Assembly: GCA_900317945.1 (NCBI GenBank)
Contig: ONIT01000010.1
Span: forward strand, 1 to 39,935
Source: an uncultured Pseudomonadota bacterium
Lineage (GTDB): Bacteria; Pseudomonadota; Gammaproteobacteria; Enterobacterales; Succinivibrionaceae
DNA: 39,935 bases
Direction: 5' to 3'
The notes beneath the pieces are model-generated. The model was not told the DNA's origin. It ran no database searches and saw only the letters and a program-made list of their open reading frames with translations. Each line of letters begins with the position of its first letter. Position 1 is the stretch's first letter. Shown in pieces: positions 16,799-26,589 of this stretch. A program made the translations under genes and the position numbers.

Positions 16799-17607
16799 CA
16801 GAACCTCAGCGTCAGCCCGATCGGACAGTGATCAGATCCGGTCACGCTGCTCTCGATGCAGGCATCAGCGATGTTCCCCTCAAGCTCATCCGAGACAAAG
16901 AAATAATCGATTCTCCATCCCACGTTCTTCTCGCGGGCGCGCATGCGGTAGGACCACCAGCTGTACTGATCCGGCACGTCCCCGTGCACTTTGCGGAAAG
17001 TGTCGACATAGCCTGCCGCCACAAAGCGGTCGAGGAAGGCGCGCTCCTCGGGCAGAAAGCCGGTGTTCTGCTCGTTGAGCTTCGGACGTGCGAGGTCAAT
17101 CGGCTCATGGGCGATGTTGAAATCGCCGCAGACAACCACAGGCTTCTTCTCACGGAGCTTCTGCGCATACTCAAAGAAGCTCTCGAAGAACCCCATCTTG
17201 TAAGGCACGCGCTTGAACTTCCCGGTAGGCTTGCCCTTCTCGTCCAGGATCTCAGCTCCGCCGTTCGGGAAATAGCCGTTGAAGAAGTGGAAGCGCTCAA
17301 ACTCCAGGTGGACGATGCGCCCCTCCCCCTGGAATTCCGGATCAGGTAGCTCAATCTCAGCCTTAAGCGGCTTTATGCGGCTGTAGACGGCCGTGCCTGA
17401 ATAGCCCTTTTTCACCGTGGAGGAGGCGAACCAGGACTCATAGCCGCTCTTCCGTACAAGGCTCTCAGGGAGCTGCGAGGGATCGGCCTTGGTCTCCTGG
17501 AAGCCGATGACATCGTAGCGATCCTCCGAGAACCACTGTTTGAACCCATCCTTGCCGGAGGCGGCGCGGATGCCGTTGACATTCCATGAGGCGAGCCGAA
17601 TTTCCAT
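16798..17607 (-). CDS. xthA: Exodeoxyribonuclease III (AP endonuclease)
   Basis: It cuts DNA 5' of abasic sites and removes 3' blocking groups in base excision repair, and degrades duplex DNA 3' to 5'. The product is 269 residues (E. coli 268). Metal and catalytic residues are visible: Asn9/Asn11 in SWNVNG, Glu38 in FQETKA, Asp and Asn in CGDFNIAHEPIDL, the WRIDYFFVS strand, and Asp259-His260 in GSDHCPIGL. AAGG lies nine bases before the ATG. It sits 54 bases downstream of pepT on the same strand with no terminator between, so the two are probably one transcript. Confidence 0.95.
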   Translation of the reverse strand: MEIRLASWNVNGIRAASGKDGFKQWFSEDRYDVIGFQETKADPSQLPESLVRKSGYESWFASSTVKKGYSGTAVYSRIKPLKAEIELPDPEFQGEGRIVHLEFERFHFFNGYFPNGGAEILDEKGKPTGKFKRVPYKMGFFESFFEYAQKLREKKPVVVCGDFNIAHEPIDLARPKLNEQNTGFLPEERAFLDRFVAAGYVDTFRKVHGDVPDQYSWWSYRMRAREKNVGWRIDYFFVSDELEGNIADACIESSVTGSDHCPIGLTLRF

Positions 17608-17661
17608 GCTGTAATACCTTCTGATTGCTGTCTTTGTGAAAGCTCCTGCGGGGAGCCCCGT

Positions 17662-18927
17662 TTATGAGCGGCTCTCCGCGCAGATCCCGACCAGCGCCCT
17701 GACCGCGTCATGGCACAGGTGCAGAGACTTTACCGGCAGGCACTCATAAGGCCCGTGCATGCACAGCGACCCTGTGAAGAAGTTCGGGCAGGGAAGCCCG
17801 CGCCATGAGAGGTTGGAGCCGTCTGTGCCGCCGCGCACCGCGCACTCATGCACCGGAATCCCAGCGGCCTCATAGGCCCTCCTGCAGCGCGCGAGCACCT
17901 CCGGATGCTTTAAGAGCACCTCTCCCATATTCGAGTACTGGTGATGGTGCTCAACGCTCACGCTCTCATAGCCTATCTCGCGGTTGAGGAGCGAGGCGAT
18001 ATGATCAAGCTGCGCCACCCGCTCTTTGAGCTTTTCCCCGTCAAAATCGCGGATGATCAGGCTGATTTTAGCCTGTGAGACGCTGGCCTCGATATTGTGC
18101 ACATGGAAGAATCCTTCCTTCCCCTGCGTGTTCTCCGGCTTCTCGTCGGGAGGCAGCAGCTGCATGAAGCGCGAGGCAGCCTCGCAGGCGTTGACCATGG
18201 TCTTGTAGGCAACCGAGGTGTGCACGCTGCGGCCTTTTATCGTCACCGTAGCCGCCTCGGCGCTGAAGGTCGTGGTGTCAAGATCACCGGCCTCGCCGCC
18301 ATCGACGGTGACGCCGAAGGCGCAGCCCAGCTTCTCAACATCTATGTAGTCAGCCGAGCGCCCTATCTCCTCGTCAACCGAGAAGACCGCGCGGATCTCA
18401 GGATGCTTAAATGAGGGATCCTCTGCGATTTCCCGGAGGATCCCGAGGATTACAGCCACTCCGGCCTTGTCATCAGCGCCGAGGAGCGTCACGCCGTCGG
18501 TTACGATAATGTCATCGCCCTTGTGCGAAGGCAGGTTCGGGCAGATTTTTGCGTCGGTAACCAGCCCGCTGTCAAGCTCAATCGAGCCTCCGTCATAGTT
18601 TTTCACGAGCCTGGGCTCCACCCCGTCGCCCGGAGCGTCCGGCGCCGTGTCGAGGTGGGCGATGAGCGCCAGGCGATCCGCGCCCTCAGAGCCGGCTGAC
18701 GGAGGCACGCTCACCGTAACAACGCCCTTCTCATCCTGCAGAGCCTTGAAGCCCAGCTGGCTGCAGAGCGAGACCAGATGCGCGCCCAGGCGCAGCTGTC
18801 CCTCGGTTGAGGGGATCTTTTCCGAACTGTCATCTGACTGGGTAGGGAAGCGAACAAGCTCCCTGAAAGTGCGCACCAGCGGATCGGCCGCGCACAGCTC
18901 CTCCATGTCACTGAGACTGCCTTTCAT
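17662..18927 (-). CDS. pepT: Peptidase T (tripeptide aminopeptidase)
   Basis: A cytoplasmic zinc enzyme of the M20 family that removes the N-terminal residue from tripeptides. The product has 421 residues (E. coli 408), with about ten extra at the N-terminus. Metal ligands appear as AHLDTAPD (His91, Asp93), LGADDKAG (Asp152), DEEIGR (catalytic Glu186, ligand Glu187) and a C-terminal His in CMHGPYECLP. The inserted dimerisation domain lies at ~205-320. The ATG at 18927 is preceded by AGGA; a second Met at codon 8 has no such site. In E. coli pepT is activated anaerobically by FNR; no clear FNR box was seen here. Confidence 0.93.
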   Translation of the reverse strand: MKGSLSDMEELCAADPLVRTFRELVRFPTQSDDSSEKIPSTEGQLRLGAHLVSLCSQLGFKALQDEKGVVTVSVPPSAGSEGADRLALIAHLDTAPDAPGDGVEPRLVKNYDGGSIELDSGLVTDAKICPNLPSHKGDDIIVTDGVTLLGADDKAGVAVILGILREIAEDPSFKHPEIRAVFSVDEEIGRSADYIDVEKLGCAFGVTVDGGEAGDLDTTTFSAEAATVTIKGRSVHTSVAYKTMVNACEAASRFMQLLPPDEKPENTQGKEGFFHVHNIEASVSQAKISLIIRDFDGEKLKERVAQLDHIASLLNREIGYESVSVEHHHQYSNMGEVLLKHPEVLARCRRAYEAAGIPVHECAVRGGTDGSNLSWRGLPCPNFFTGSLCMHGPYECLPVKSLHLCHDAVRALVGICAESRS

Positions 18928-18976
18928 GCTTAAGTGTCCTTATGTTTGCGGATTTGTCCGCCTGTGGTTTCCTTCA

Positions 18977-19005
18977 ATTATATATATCCGATGCCGCCAT
19001 GGCTA
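18977..19005 (-). promoter_or_regulatory. Candidate promoter of pepT-xthA
   Basis: Minus strand TAGCCA, 17 bases, TATAAT (18977-18982). The leader also carries a small hairpin GCGGA-CAAA-TCCGC. Confidence 0.5.
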
Positions 19006-19129
19006 TAAGCCCATGCCTTAAGTAATCAAGTTCTGCGGCACTGCGCGATGGCACAGGACAGAAGCCAGTGCGGCCAGAGGGGCCCTGCAGAGATGATGGC
19101 AAAACTGAATAACACCAGAGGCTCAGATC

Positions 19130-19160
19130 AAAAAAGGCCGTTCACCAAGCGGAACAGCCT
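19130..19160 (-). terminator. Intrinsic terminator of sucCD
   Basis: Minus strand GGCTGTTC and GAACGGCC arms (one G-U pair) with an 8-base loop, followed by six Ts (complement of 19130-19135). It lies about 30 bases past the sucD stop. Confidence 0.85.
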
Positions 19161-19190
19161 TTCATTCAGATATGCCATTTCAGCTGATTA

Positions 19191-20063
<873 letters not shown>

Positions 20064-20077
20064 GTCGTCCGCCTCCC

Positions 20078-21238
20078 TCAGCCGATTACCTTTACGGCAG
20101 CCTCTGCCGCCTCAGCCAGATCGTTCCTGGCAATGATGTTGAGCCCGCTCTTCTTCAGGATCTCCATGCCGGCATCTGCCGCATTGCCCTCAAGCCTGAC
20201 GATGACCGGAACCTTGACTCCGACCTCGCTCACTGCCCCGACAATGCCCTCAGCAATAAGATCGCAGCGGACGATTCCGCCGAAGATGTTGACGAACACG
20301 GCCTTCACCTTCTCGTCGGAGAGGATGATCTTGAACGCCTCAATGACGCGCTCCTTGGTTGCGCTGCCGCCGACATCAAGGAAGTTCGCCGGCTCGCCGC
20401 CGTAGAGCTTGATGATGTCCATGGTGCCCATCGCGAGGCCCGCGCCGTTGACCATGCAGCCGATGTTGCCGTCAAGCGCGACATAGTTGAGGCCGACCTG
20501 GGATGCCCTTGCCTCGGCAGGCTCGCTCTGCGACCAGTCGATGAGAGCCGCAAGATCCTTGTGGCGGAAGAGCGCATTGGAGTCGATGTTGATCTTGGCG
20601 TCGAGGCAGACCAGATGCCCGTCAGCGCCGATGACCAGGGGGTTGATCTCGAGCAGGGAGAGATCCTTCTCCTCGAACATTTTCCCGAGCTTCAGGAAAA
20701 TCGAGGTGAACTCCTTGATCTGATCAGGATTGAGTCCGAGCTTGAAGCCGAGCTCGCGGCCCTGGAAAGGCTGGGGTCCTGTGAGGGGCTCGATAACCTC
20801 CTTGAAGATGCGGTCAGGAGTCTCGCGGGCGACCTTCTCAATCTCGGTGCCGCCCTCAGTTGAGGCCATGAATACGACGCGCCTTCTTGAGCGGTCAATG
20901 ACTGCACCAAGATAGAGCTCCTTCACAACTTCAGAGCACTCCTCAACTAGGATGGCGCTGACCGGCTGGCCGTGCTTTCCGGTCTGGTAGGTTACCAGCC
21001 TGTTTCCCAGCCACTTTCCGGCAAATTCCTCAGCCTCCTGCCTGGATGAGACAACCTTGACGCCGCCTGACTTGCCTCTTCCGCCTGCATACACCTGGCA
21101 CTTGACTACTGCTCGGCTGCCGCCGAGGCTGTCAAATGCGTCGCCGGTCTCGGAAACGCTGCGGCAGGGGATCCCCTTCGGGACCGGCAGGCCGTAATCA
21201 GCAAACAACTTTTTTGACTGGAATTCATGCAAATTCAT
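20078..21238 (-). CDS. sucC: Succinyl-CoA synthetase beta subunit
   Basis: The nucleotide-binding partner of SucD. It has 386 residues (E. coli 388), with an ATP-grasp domain from the N-terminus ([38 protein letters not shown]) and a C-terminal flavodoxin-like domain with [11 protein letters not shown] and GNAADAG. GGAG lies 9 bases before the ATG, and its first base (21251) falls at the foot of a leader hairpin (21251-21284), which may affect translation. Upstream the leader contains further strong hairpins. It probably forms a two-gene operon with sucD. Confidence 0.96.
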   Translation of the reverse strand: MNLHEFQSKKLFADYGLPVPKGIPCRSVSETGDAFDSLGGSRAVVKCQVYAGGRGKSGGVKVVSSRQEAEEFAGKWLGNRLVTYQTGKHGQPVSAILVEECSEVVKELYLGAVIDRSRRRVVFMASTEGGTEIEKVARETPDRIFKEVIEPLTGPQPFQGRELGFKLGLNPDQIKEFTSIFLKLGKMFEEKDLSLLEINPLVIGADGHLVCLDAKINIDSNALFRHKDLAALIDWSQSEPAEARASQVGLNYVALDGNIGCMVNGAGLAMGTMDIIKLYGGEPANFLDVGGSATKERVIEAFKIILSDEKVKAVFVNIFGGIVRCDLIAEGIVGAVSEVGVKVPVIVRLEGNAADAGMEILKKSGLNIIARNDLAEAAEAAVKVIG

Positions 21239-21250
21239 TGAAAATAGCTC

Positions 21251-21284
21251 CGGCGCGGAAATGCCTTCAGGCAGGAAAGCGCCG
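21251..21284 (-). promoter_or_regulatory. sucC leader hairpin touching the ribosome binding site
   Basis: Minus strand: CGGCGC, internal TTTCC, TGCCT, GA, AGGCA, internal TTTCC, GCGCCG. This gives a 6-pair outer stem, a symmetric internal loop and a 5-pair inner stem. The 3' foot of the outer stem contributes the first G of the sucC ribosome binding site GGAG, so folding could limit ribosome access. Confidence 0.5.
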
Positions 21285-21295
21285 TCCTCCTATCT

Positions 21296-21345
21296 TTTCC
21301 GGATCAGCTGCGGTCTGTCGGCACAGGACGCAGCTGATCCGGAAA
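21296..21345. repeat. Long perfect inverted repeat upstream of sucC
   Basis: 17-base arms, TTTCCGGATCAGCTGCG and its exact complement (21296-21312 and 21329-21345), enclose 16 bases that themselves pair as CTGT-CGGC-ACAG. Neither side carries a T run, so this is not an ordinary terminator. It lies about 60-110 bases upstream of the sucC ATG. Confidence 0.8.
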
Positions 21346-21408
21346 TCGGGAATATCCCCGACAAAACAACAGTTCCGCCGGATGCTGTCTTATTCGGACG
21401 CGGCAGCG

Positions 21409-21445
21409 GCAGCCCCTCCTCCGTTCGGCCGAAAGGAGAGGCTGC
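21409..21445. repeat. Imperfect hairpin in the sucC/sel1 intergenic region
   Basis: GCAGCC and GGCTGC outer arms, CTCCT and AGGAG middle arms, and a TTCGGCCGAA palindrome at the tip, with a one-base mismatch and a three-base bulge. It is probably structured as RNA on either strand; role unknown. Confidence 0.45.
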
Positions 21446-21664
21446 GCCGGCAGCGGGCATCCGCCTTTCACAGGCACCGCGCAGCGGAACACAAAAAAAT
21501 TACGGGATTGATTGCCGCAACAGTTCTGAATTTTACTCTATTTGAAGCGTCATAGAGTCAAATTGTGAAAAACAACACGGAAAAGGAAAAAACGGTAAAA
21601 AGGAGCAGGCAGGCACCGGAAAATGACAGCATGATAGAATTGGGTGCATCGGAGGAGAATCTCT

Positions 21665-23002
21665 ATGGGAAAAGCCGGACAGGGATACAAATTATTAAGG
21701 TCTTGCGCGCTCAGGCTCCTGGCGCTCGCCGCTGCCGCGGCCATTCCGTCCGGCGCCTCTTCGGCTGAGGCGGTGGACGGGATCCTGATCTCCTCCCCGT
21801 CACTTGCGGTATCCGGAGAGTACCGGCGGAAATACACTTCCGATCTCTTTTCGAGCGCCTTCAGGGGCGATGCCGACAGCATGTACCGGCTTGGGATAAT
21901 GTACCGTGACGGTGCCGGCCTGCCCCGTAACAGTGAAAATGCCATAGAACTGCTTAGGCGCTCCGCTGACAAGGGTAATGACAGCGCAGCGAGCGCGCTT
22001 GCCCTCCTCTACCTCGACAGGAGCGGCTCGGCGCCTGACTATGACGCAGCGGTCTCAGTCCTCAAGAGCGCCGCGGGGCGAGGCTCCTCCGATGCCCAGT
22101 ACATCCTCTGGACCCTTTACAAGCAGGGGCTCGCGGTAAAGAAGGACCAGGCGGTCGCCCTGCAGTACCTGAGGCAGGCTGCGGCAGATCACAACCCCCA
22201 GGCTGAGTTTGACCTAGCCTACTGCTATGAGACCGGCTTCTGCGGCGTGAACGGGGATCTGATCACCGCCCGGCGCCTCTACAGGAATGCCGCCGACGCA
22301 GGCATTGCCGGCGCCGCCTACCGCGTATCGCTCATGATGGAGAACGGCGAGGGCGGGAAGACCGATCCGGCAGGGGCGTTCCGCTACATGAAGAAAGCCG
22401 CAGAGGCAGGCGCAGGAACAGCCGAGTACCGCATGGGGCTTTACTATCTGAGCGGCATACAGACCGCAAAGTCCCCTGAAAAGGCCGCGGCCATGTTCAC
22501 GGAGTCAGCCGCGAAAGGCAGCGCTGACGCCATGATCGCCCTCGGTGATCTCTATCTTGAGGGCAGCGGCGTGAACAGGAGCCCCGAGACTGCAGCATCG
22601 CTCTATTTCCAGGCCGCGAAATTTGACAAGGAGAGCGCCGGTACAAGGCTTGCAGAGCTCTACGCCGCAGGCAACGGGGTAAAGAAGAGCCGCAGGAACG
22701 CAAGGTTCTGGCTTGAGTTCTCGGCAAGACGCGGCAACGCCGGAGCAGCGTACTTGGCAGGAAAAATGTATGCTAACGGTGATGGCGGCGGAAGGGACTA
22801 CATAAAAGCCAGGTATTTTCTGAAGAGCGCGGCCGACAGCGGAATCAGGGAAGCAAGATCGCTGCTGGGCTACCTTTACTCCGAGGGCAAGGGAGGGGAG
22901 AAGAACATGGGCATTGCCTGCTCCCTGCTGGAAACGGCAATTGCTCCCCTGCTCCCGGAGGAGAACCAGAGATATGAGGACATATGTGTCGCCGGCAGAT
23001 AA
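21665..23002 (+). CDS. Secreted Sel1-repeat protein
   Basis: 445 residues. The N-terminus (~9-36: basic residues, a Leu/Ala stretch, then SSAEA) is a signal peptide. From about 70 to 440 the protein is a run of roughly nine to ten Sel1-like repeats of ~36 residues, seen in phrases such as ADSMYRLGIMYRDGAGLPRN, AEYRMGLYYLSG and ALGDLYLEGSGVNRS. Such helical solenoids mediate protein-protein contacts; the partner is unknown and no catalytic domain is visible. The open frame reaches back to a GTG at 21644, but GGAGGAG seven bases before the ATG at 21665 decides the start. A small hairpin (CGGCAG/CTGCCG) spans the stop codon without a U tract. It stands alone, convergent with nothing and upstream of gltA. 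Confidence 0.85.
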   Translation: MGKAGQGYKLLRSCALRLLALAAAAAIPSGASSAEAVDGILISSPSLAVSGEYRRKYTSDLFSSAFRGDADSMYRLGIMYRDGAGLPRNSENAIELLRRSADKGNDSAASALALLYLDRSGSAPDYDAAVSVLKSAAGRGSSDAQYILWTLYKQGLAVKKDQAVALQYLRQAAADHNPQAEFDLAYCYETGFCGVNGDLITARRLYRNAADAGIAGAAYRVSLMMENGEGGKTDPAGAFRYMKKAAEAGAGTAEYRMGLYYLSGIQTAKSPEKAAAMFTESAAKGSADAMIALGDLYLEGSGVNRSPETAASLYFQAAKFDKESAGTRLAELYAAGNGVKKSRRNARFWLEFSARRGNAGAAYLAGKMYANGDGGGRDYIKARYFLKSAADSGIREARSLLGYLYSEGKGGEKNMGIACSLLETAIAPLLPEENQRYEDICVAGR

Positions 23003-23027
23003 GACTGCCGTCACAAAACGAAAATAA

Positions 23028-23055
23028 TTTACAAAGGATTTTTACAACCTATAAA
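23028..23055 (+). promoter_or_regulatory. Candidate promoter of gltA
   Basis: TTTACA (23028-23033), 16 bases, TATAAA (23050-23055) in a strongly AT-rich tract with T runs. The leader would be about 120 bases long. Confidence 0.55.
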
Positions 23056-23150
23056 AATTTTTTATTTTGTTGTTTTTTTCTAAACGCGGCCGGTGATGTG
23101 TGATAAAGTGAGGCAGGTTTCAATTTCACTTGAACATTCGGCTTTCATAG

Positions 23151-23170
23151 GAAAAACAGCAGTGTTTTTC
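23151..23170 (+). promoter_or_regulatory. Hairpin abutting the gltA ribosome binding site
   Basis: GAAAAACA-GCAG-TGTTTTTC is a perfect 8-pair stem directly followed by GAAGGAG (23171-23177), eight bases before the ATG. It could modulate translation or protect the transcript. Confidence 0.45.
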
Positions 23171-23184
23171 GAAGGAGATTTTAC

Positions 23185-24519
23185 ATGACCGAAGATGTAA
23201 AGAAGCAGGAGACGGCTGACGCCTCAACTGACAACAGGCTGAAGACTGCCGTTCTTACAATCGGAGATCAGCAAATTGAGCTGCCGATTCTGTACGGAAC
23301 AGAAGGAAATCCTGTAATAGACATCCGAGCCTTGGGAAAGCACGGGTACTTCACCTATGATCCGGGATTCCTGGCGACCGCATCATGCCAGTCAAAGATT
23401 ACGTTCATTGATGGTGCAAAGGGCATCCTCCTGCACCGCGGCTACCCCATCTATGAGCTTGCCATGAAGACAAGCTACATGGAGGTCTGCTACCTGCTCC
23501 TCCACAAGGAGCTCCCGAACAGGGAGCAGCTGTCCGAGTTCACCAACCAGGTCAGAAGGCACACCATGGTGCACGAGCAGCTGTCAAAGATGTTCCTCGC
23601 GTACAGGCGCGACTCCCATCCTATGGCCATCATGTGCGGTATCGCCGGAGCGCTCTCAGCCTTCTACCATACCAACATCAACATCAATGACCCGAAGGAC
23701 CGCGAGTCTGTCGCCATCCGCCTTATCGCAAAGATGCCGACCCTGGCAGCCATGTCCTACAAGTACTCCATCGGCCAGCCGTTCATGTATCCGAAGAACA
23801 ACCTGAGCTACACCGGCAACTTCCTTTACATGATGTTCGCAAACCCCTGCGAGGAGTATGTCGTCAACCCGGTCATTGAGAAGGCCCTGGATCGCATCTT
23901 CATCCTCCACGCTGATCACGAGCAGAACGCCTCCACCTCCTGCGTCAGGTTCGCAGGCACCACCGGCGCCAACCCGTTCGCCTGCATCGCGGCCGGCATC
24001 GCAGCCCTTTGGGGTCCTGCTCACGGCGGCGCCAACGAGGCATGCCTGCGCATGCTCGAGAACATCGGCTCAATCGACCGCATTCCTGAGTTCATCGCCA
24101 GGGCCAAGGATCCGAAGGATCCGTTCCGCCTGATGGGCTTCGGCCACCGCGTCTACAAGAACTACGACCCGAGAGCGGTGGTAATGAAGGAGACCTGCCA
24201 CGAGGTTCTCGAGGAGCTCCACATCCAGAACCACCCGATCCTCGATGTCGCCATGGAGCTCGAGCGCATCGCCCTCTCCGATCCTTACTTCATCGAGAGG
24301 AAGCTCTACCCGAACGTCGACTTCTACTCCGGAATCATACTGAACGCCATCGGAATCCCGACCTCAATGTTCACCGTGATCTTCGCTCTGGCGAGAACCA
24401 TCGGCTGGATTACAAACTGGATCGAGATGCAGGAGGATCCGTCAAGCAAGATCGGGCGTCCCCGCCAGCTCTACGTCGGCGTGCCCAAGAGAGAGGTTCC
24501 GCCTATCTACAGAAGATAA
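23185..24519 (+). CDS. gltA: Citrate synthase (hexameric type II)
   Basis: It condenses oxaloacetate with acetyl-CoA. The product is 444 residues (E. coli 427), the difference being about 16 extra polar residues at the N-terminus. Active-site residues are in place: His245 (HADHEQNAS), His280 (WGPAHGG), His321 ([14 protein letters not shown]) and Asp379 (YPNVDFYSG). The N-terminal extension before the citrate synthase fold is the kind seen in the NADH-inhibited gammaproteobacterial enzyme; that regulation is inferred. GAAGGAG precedes the ATG by 7 bases. It is monocistronic, with its own promoter and a strong terminator, and is not linked to sdh or suc genes. Confidence 0.95.
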   Translation: MTEDVKKQETADASTDNRLKTAVLTIGDQQIELPILYGTEGNPVIDIRALGKHGYFTYDPGFLATASCQSKITFIDGAKGILLHRGYPIYELAMKTSYMEVCYLLLHKELPNREQLSEFTNQVRRHTMVHEQLSKMFLAYRRDSHPMAIMCGIAGALSAFYHTNININDPKDRESVAIRLIAKMPTLAAMSYKYSIGQPFMYPKNNLSYTGNFLYMMFANPCEEYVVNPVIEKALDRIFILHADHEQNASTSCVRFAGTTGANPFACIAAGIAALWGPAHGGANEACLRMLENIGSIDRIPEFIARAKDPKDPFRLMGFGHRVYKNYDPRAVVMKETCHEVLEELHIQNHPILDVAMELERIALSDPYFIERKLYPNVDFYSGIILNAIGIPTSMFTVIFALARTIGWITNWIEMQEDPSSKIGRPRQLYVGVPKREVPPIYRR

Positions 24520-24540
24520 TCCGGAAATCAGCAGTTTTGG

Positions 24541-24570
24541 AAAGGAGGCCTCCGGGCCTCCTTTTTTGTT
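24541..24570 (+). terminator. Intrinsic terminator of gltA
   Basis: A perfect 10-pair stem AAAGGAGGCC-TCCG-GGCCTCCTTT with a run of six Ts (24562-24567). Confidence 0.92.
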
Positions 24571-24800
24571 GCCTGTCCGGAATGCAAGGCGCCGCAGCCG
24601 GACTGCGCTGTGAGCTGGGAGCTGCTCCTTAATGCTCCGGCAGCCGTGCGGACCCTCATAGGAATTCCAGTTCGTTCTTTTCGGGGCCTGTGCGTCTGCA
24701 GCACAATTCAGAGACTGTCCCTGCACGCTGATGCCAGCCTGATCATTTCATTGCCTCCGGCAAAATGCGCCGCTCCGCATGGAGAGCGTCAAGTCCGGGC

Positions 24801-24836
24801 AAAAGAAAAGCCGGGGCAGCTTTCGCTGCTCCGGCC
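24801..24836 (-). terminator. Intrinsic terminator of the rlmKL-uup-DUF3466 unit
   Basis: Minus strand: 11-base arms GCCGGAGCAGC and GCTGCCCCGGC (one mismatch) close a GAAA tetraloop, then TTTTCTTTT. The ~230 bases between this and the gltA terminator hold nothing I can recognise. Confidence 0.85.
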
Positions 24837-24860
24837 TGTTATTTCCGTTTTCAGAAAGGT

Positions 24861-26540
24861 TTAGAGATGGAACCTGCGCCTCAGCGCGAGAAGTCCTCCC
24901 AGCACGGCGAGGAAGGCAGGGGTCATGGAGCCGCCGCCACCGCCGCCCGATGAGTCAGCGCCGTTCTGATCCTTTTCGCCTGAATCTACCCTGCTTGACG
25001 CATAGTCAACCTTGTAGTCAGAGGAAATTGACTTGTCCGTGTTGAACGAGCCGTTCTGCAGGAATACCGGGACAACCGTTGAGTTCCGGTGATTTACCCA
25101 GTCGTCCTTGCTGTCATAGCGGTACGCTGTCGCGAGTATGGTGCCGTTGTCGTTGATGTCAACTGCGTCTGAGATGAAGTAGTACCTGCCGCCCTGCTCG
25201 CAGCCCGATGATGAGCAGATGTAGTCGTTCAGATCATACATCGAGTCAGAGTCAACACTGTAGACAAAGCCGGCCTTTGTTCTCTGGGAGCCGCCGTTTA
25301 CCGGAGAGGTCTCAGTTGAGAGATCATGCTGTCCGCAGGCAATGCCGGCGCTGTTGATGGAATTCACAATGATGCTGGCGCCCCTGAACGGAGTGTCCGC
25401 AATGGTCTTCTTGACACTGCCGTTCCTGAAGTCATAGATGAATGACTCAATGGGCTTGTTGACTTCCTTGTCCTTGTAATAGCGGACAAAGCCGGTTGCA
25501 TATGAGGAGTTTGACGCGTTGAACGTAGTAAGGAGGTAGTTCTCATCGCCGTCGCCCGGATCGTCTACTCCGTTTGCCCCTGAATAGGATACCACACTCA
25601 GAGAGCCGTTCACGCCAACGTCGATGGTCCACATTCTGGCAACTGCGGTGCCGGCTGCATATTTATCGTCAGAAACATAGCCGAAGGCGTAGATCGTGCC
25701 GTCATCAGCCTTCGAGATGGCCCTGACCGAGCCGGTCCTGGCGTCACTATTGTCCTTTCTGGAAAGCGGCAGGCTGACGATATCCTGTCCGTCAGCGCTT
25801 ACATGCCAGAGGTATGCGTCAGTCTTGAATACCGGGCAGTTGTAGATCCAGTCGCTGGTCGCCCAGGTGTCTGTGTTATAGTTGCCCTCGCCGATGCAAT
25901 AGTAGAGGCTGTCGGACTTAGTCAGATCATCCGCGCCGTAGTAGCCGCCGACGAGGTAGCTGCCGTCGTCAAGCTTAAGTGAGCTTACCGCGCCGCCGAA
26001 GCCCTGCTTCGTCAGCTGGATCTCGTCTCCGTTCAGCCAGACGTAGGCATGCCTGACTCCGTGGCCGTCCACTTTTTGCGTATCAGGAGAGGAGGAGGAC
26101 TTGTATCCGGTCATGAATGAGCCGTCATCTCCGGCGGAGAGATAGACGCCGCCGAACTCATCGAGCGCGCCGCCTCCGTTGAAGCTGGAGCTGACATTCG
26201 AGATATGATCGGTCATGTTCTTACGCCAGGTGTAGGCCGCTCCGCCGTCCTGAGACCAGAATGCGTCGCAGACGCTGCCGTAATAGATGCAGCCCTGGAC
26301 ATAGCTGAAGTTGTCAGCGATATCGAAGAGCTCCGGCGACATGTCGTAGAAATCCCATGCCCTTGAGGCATAGGTGCGGGTCAGCGCCTGGTCGGCAGTC
26401 CTCGCGAGCTTAAACGGAAAATTATCAGTGCCTGATATTTCCGTCACCGTAAAGTAGGGCTGATCTGCGGCCATGGCTGTCACGGACGCAGTCATGGCGG
26501 CAGCGATCAAAGACAATCTGAATTTCATATTGTTATGCAT
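24861..26540 (-). CDS. DUF3466-family exported protein with GlyGly-CTERM-like tail
   Basis: A secreted or surface protein of 559 residues from the ATG at 26540. It has a signal peptide (MHNNMKFRLSLIAAAMTASV..AMAA), then a long Ser/Asp/Gly/Tyr-rich body of repeated beta-like units (AYVWLNGD, YLWHVSADGQ, GFVYSVDSDSM), typical of DUF3466. It ends in SSGGGGGGSM, a hydrophobic stretch PAFLAVLGGLLAL and RRRFHL. That tripartite tail is the GlyGly-CTERM pattern, cut by a rhombosortase in proteins sent out by type II secretion. The frame runs back to 26684, but that overlaps uup; the chosen ATG (or one four codons later) starts the signal peptide. It lies 49 bases after uup, in the order rlmKL-uup-DUF3466. 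Function is unknown. Confidence 0.8.
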   Translation of the reverse strand: MHNNMKFRLSLIAAAMTASVTAMAADQPYFTVTEISGTDNFPFKLARTADQALTRTYASRAWDFYDMSPELFDIADNFSYVQGCIYYGSVCDAFWSQDGGAAYTWRKNMTDHISNVSSSFNGGGALDEFGGVYLSAGDDGSFMTGYKSSSSPDTQKVDGHGVRHAYVWLNGDEIQLTKQGFGGAVSSLKLDDGSYLVGGYYGADDLTKSDSLYYCIGEGNYNTDTWATSDWIYNCPVFKTDAYLWHVSADGQDIVSLPLSRKDNSDARTGSVRAISKADDGTIYAFGYVSDDKYAAGTAVARMWTIDVGVNGSLSVVSYSGANGVDDPGDGDENYLLTTFNASNSSYATGFVRYYKDKEVNKPIESFIYDFRNGSVKKTIADTPFRGASIIVNSINSAGIACGQHDLSTETSPVNGGSQRTKAGFVYSVDSDSMYDLNDYICSSSGCEQGGRYYFISDAVDINDNGTILATAYRYDSKDDWVNHRNSTVVPVFLQNGSFNTDKSISSDYKVDYASSRVDSGEKDQNGADSSGGGGGGSMTPAFLAVLGGLLALRRRFHL

Positions 26541-26589
26541 ATTCTCGTTCTGTTTATCCGGGAATCCGGATCTGATGCAGTGCCCAATG

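Larger units (their letters stand above)
21239..21664. other. Structured divergent intergenic region, sucC leader side and sel1 leader
   Basis: No protein gene is supported here; the open frames crossing it are low-complexity. It holds at least five inverted repeats: 21251-21284, 21296-21345, 21346-21361 (TCGGG/CCCGA), 21409-21445 and 21535-21558 (ACTCTAT/ATAGAGT). The first four lie on the sucC side; the last sits upstream of the Sel1 gene. No confident sigma70 promoter was found for either gene. A TAGAAT near 21634-21639 might be a -10 for the Sel1 gene. Confidence 0.6.

Noticed and set aside
24571..24800. Possible small gene or RNA between gltA and the DUF3466 gene
   Set aside because: Open frames cross it but none has a ribosome binding site or motif, and no strong RNA fold other than the two flanking terminators was seen.
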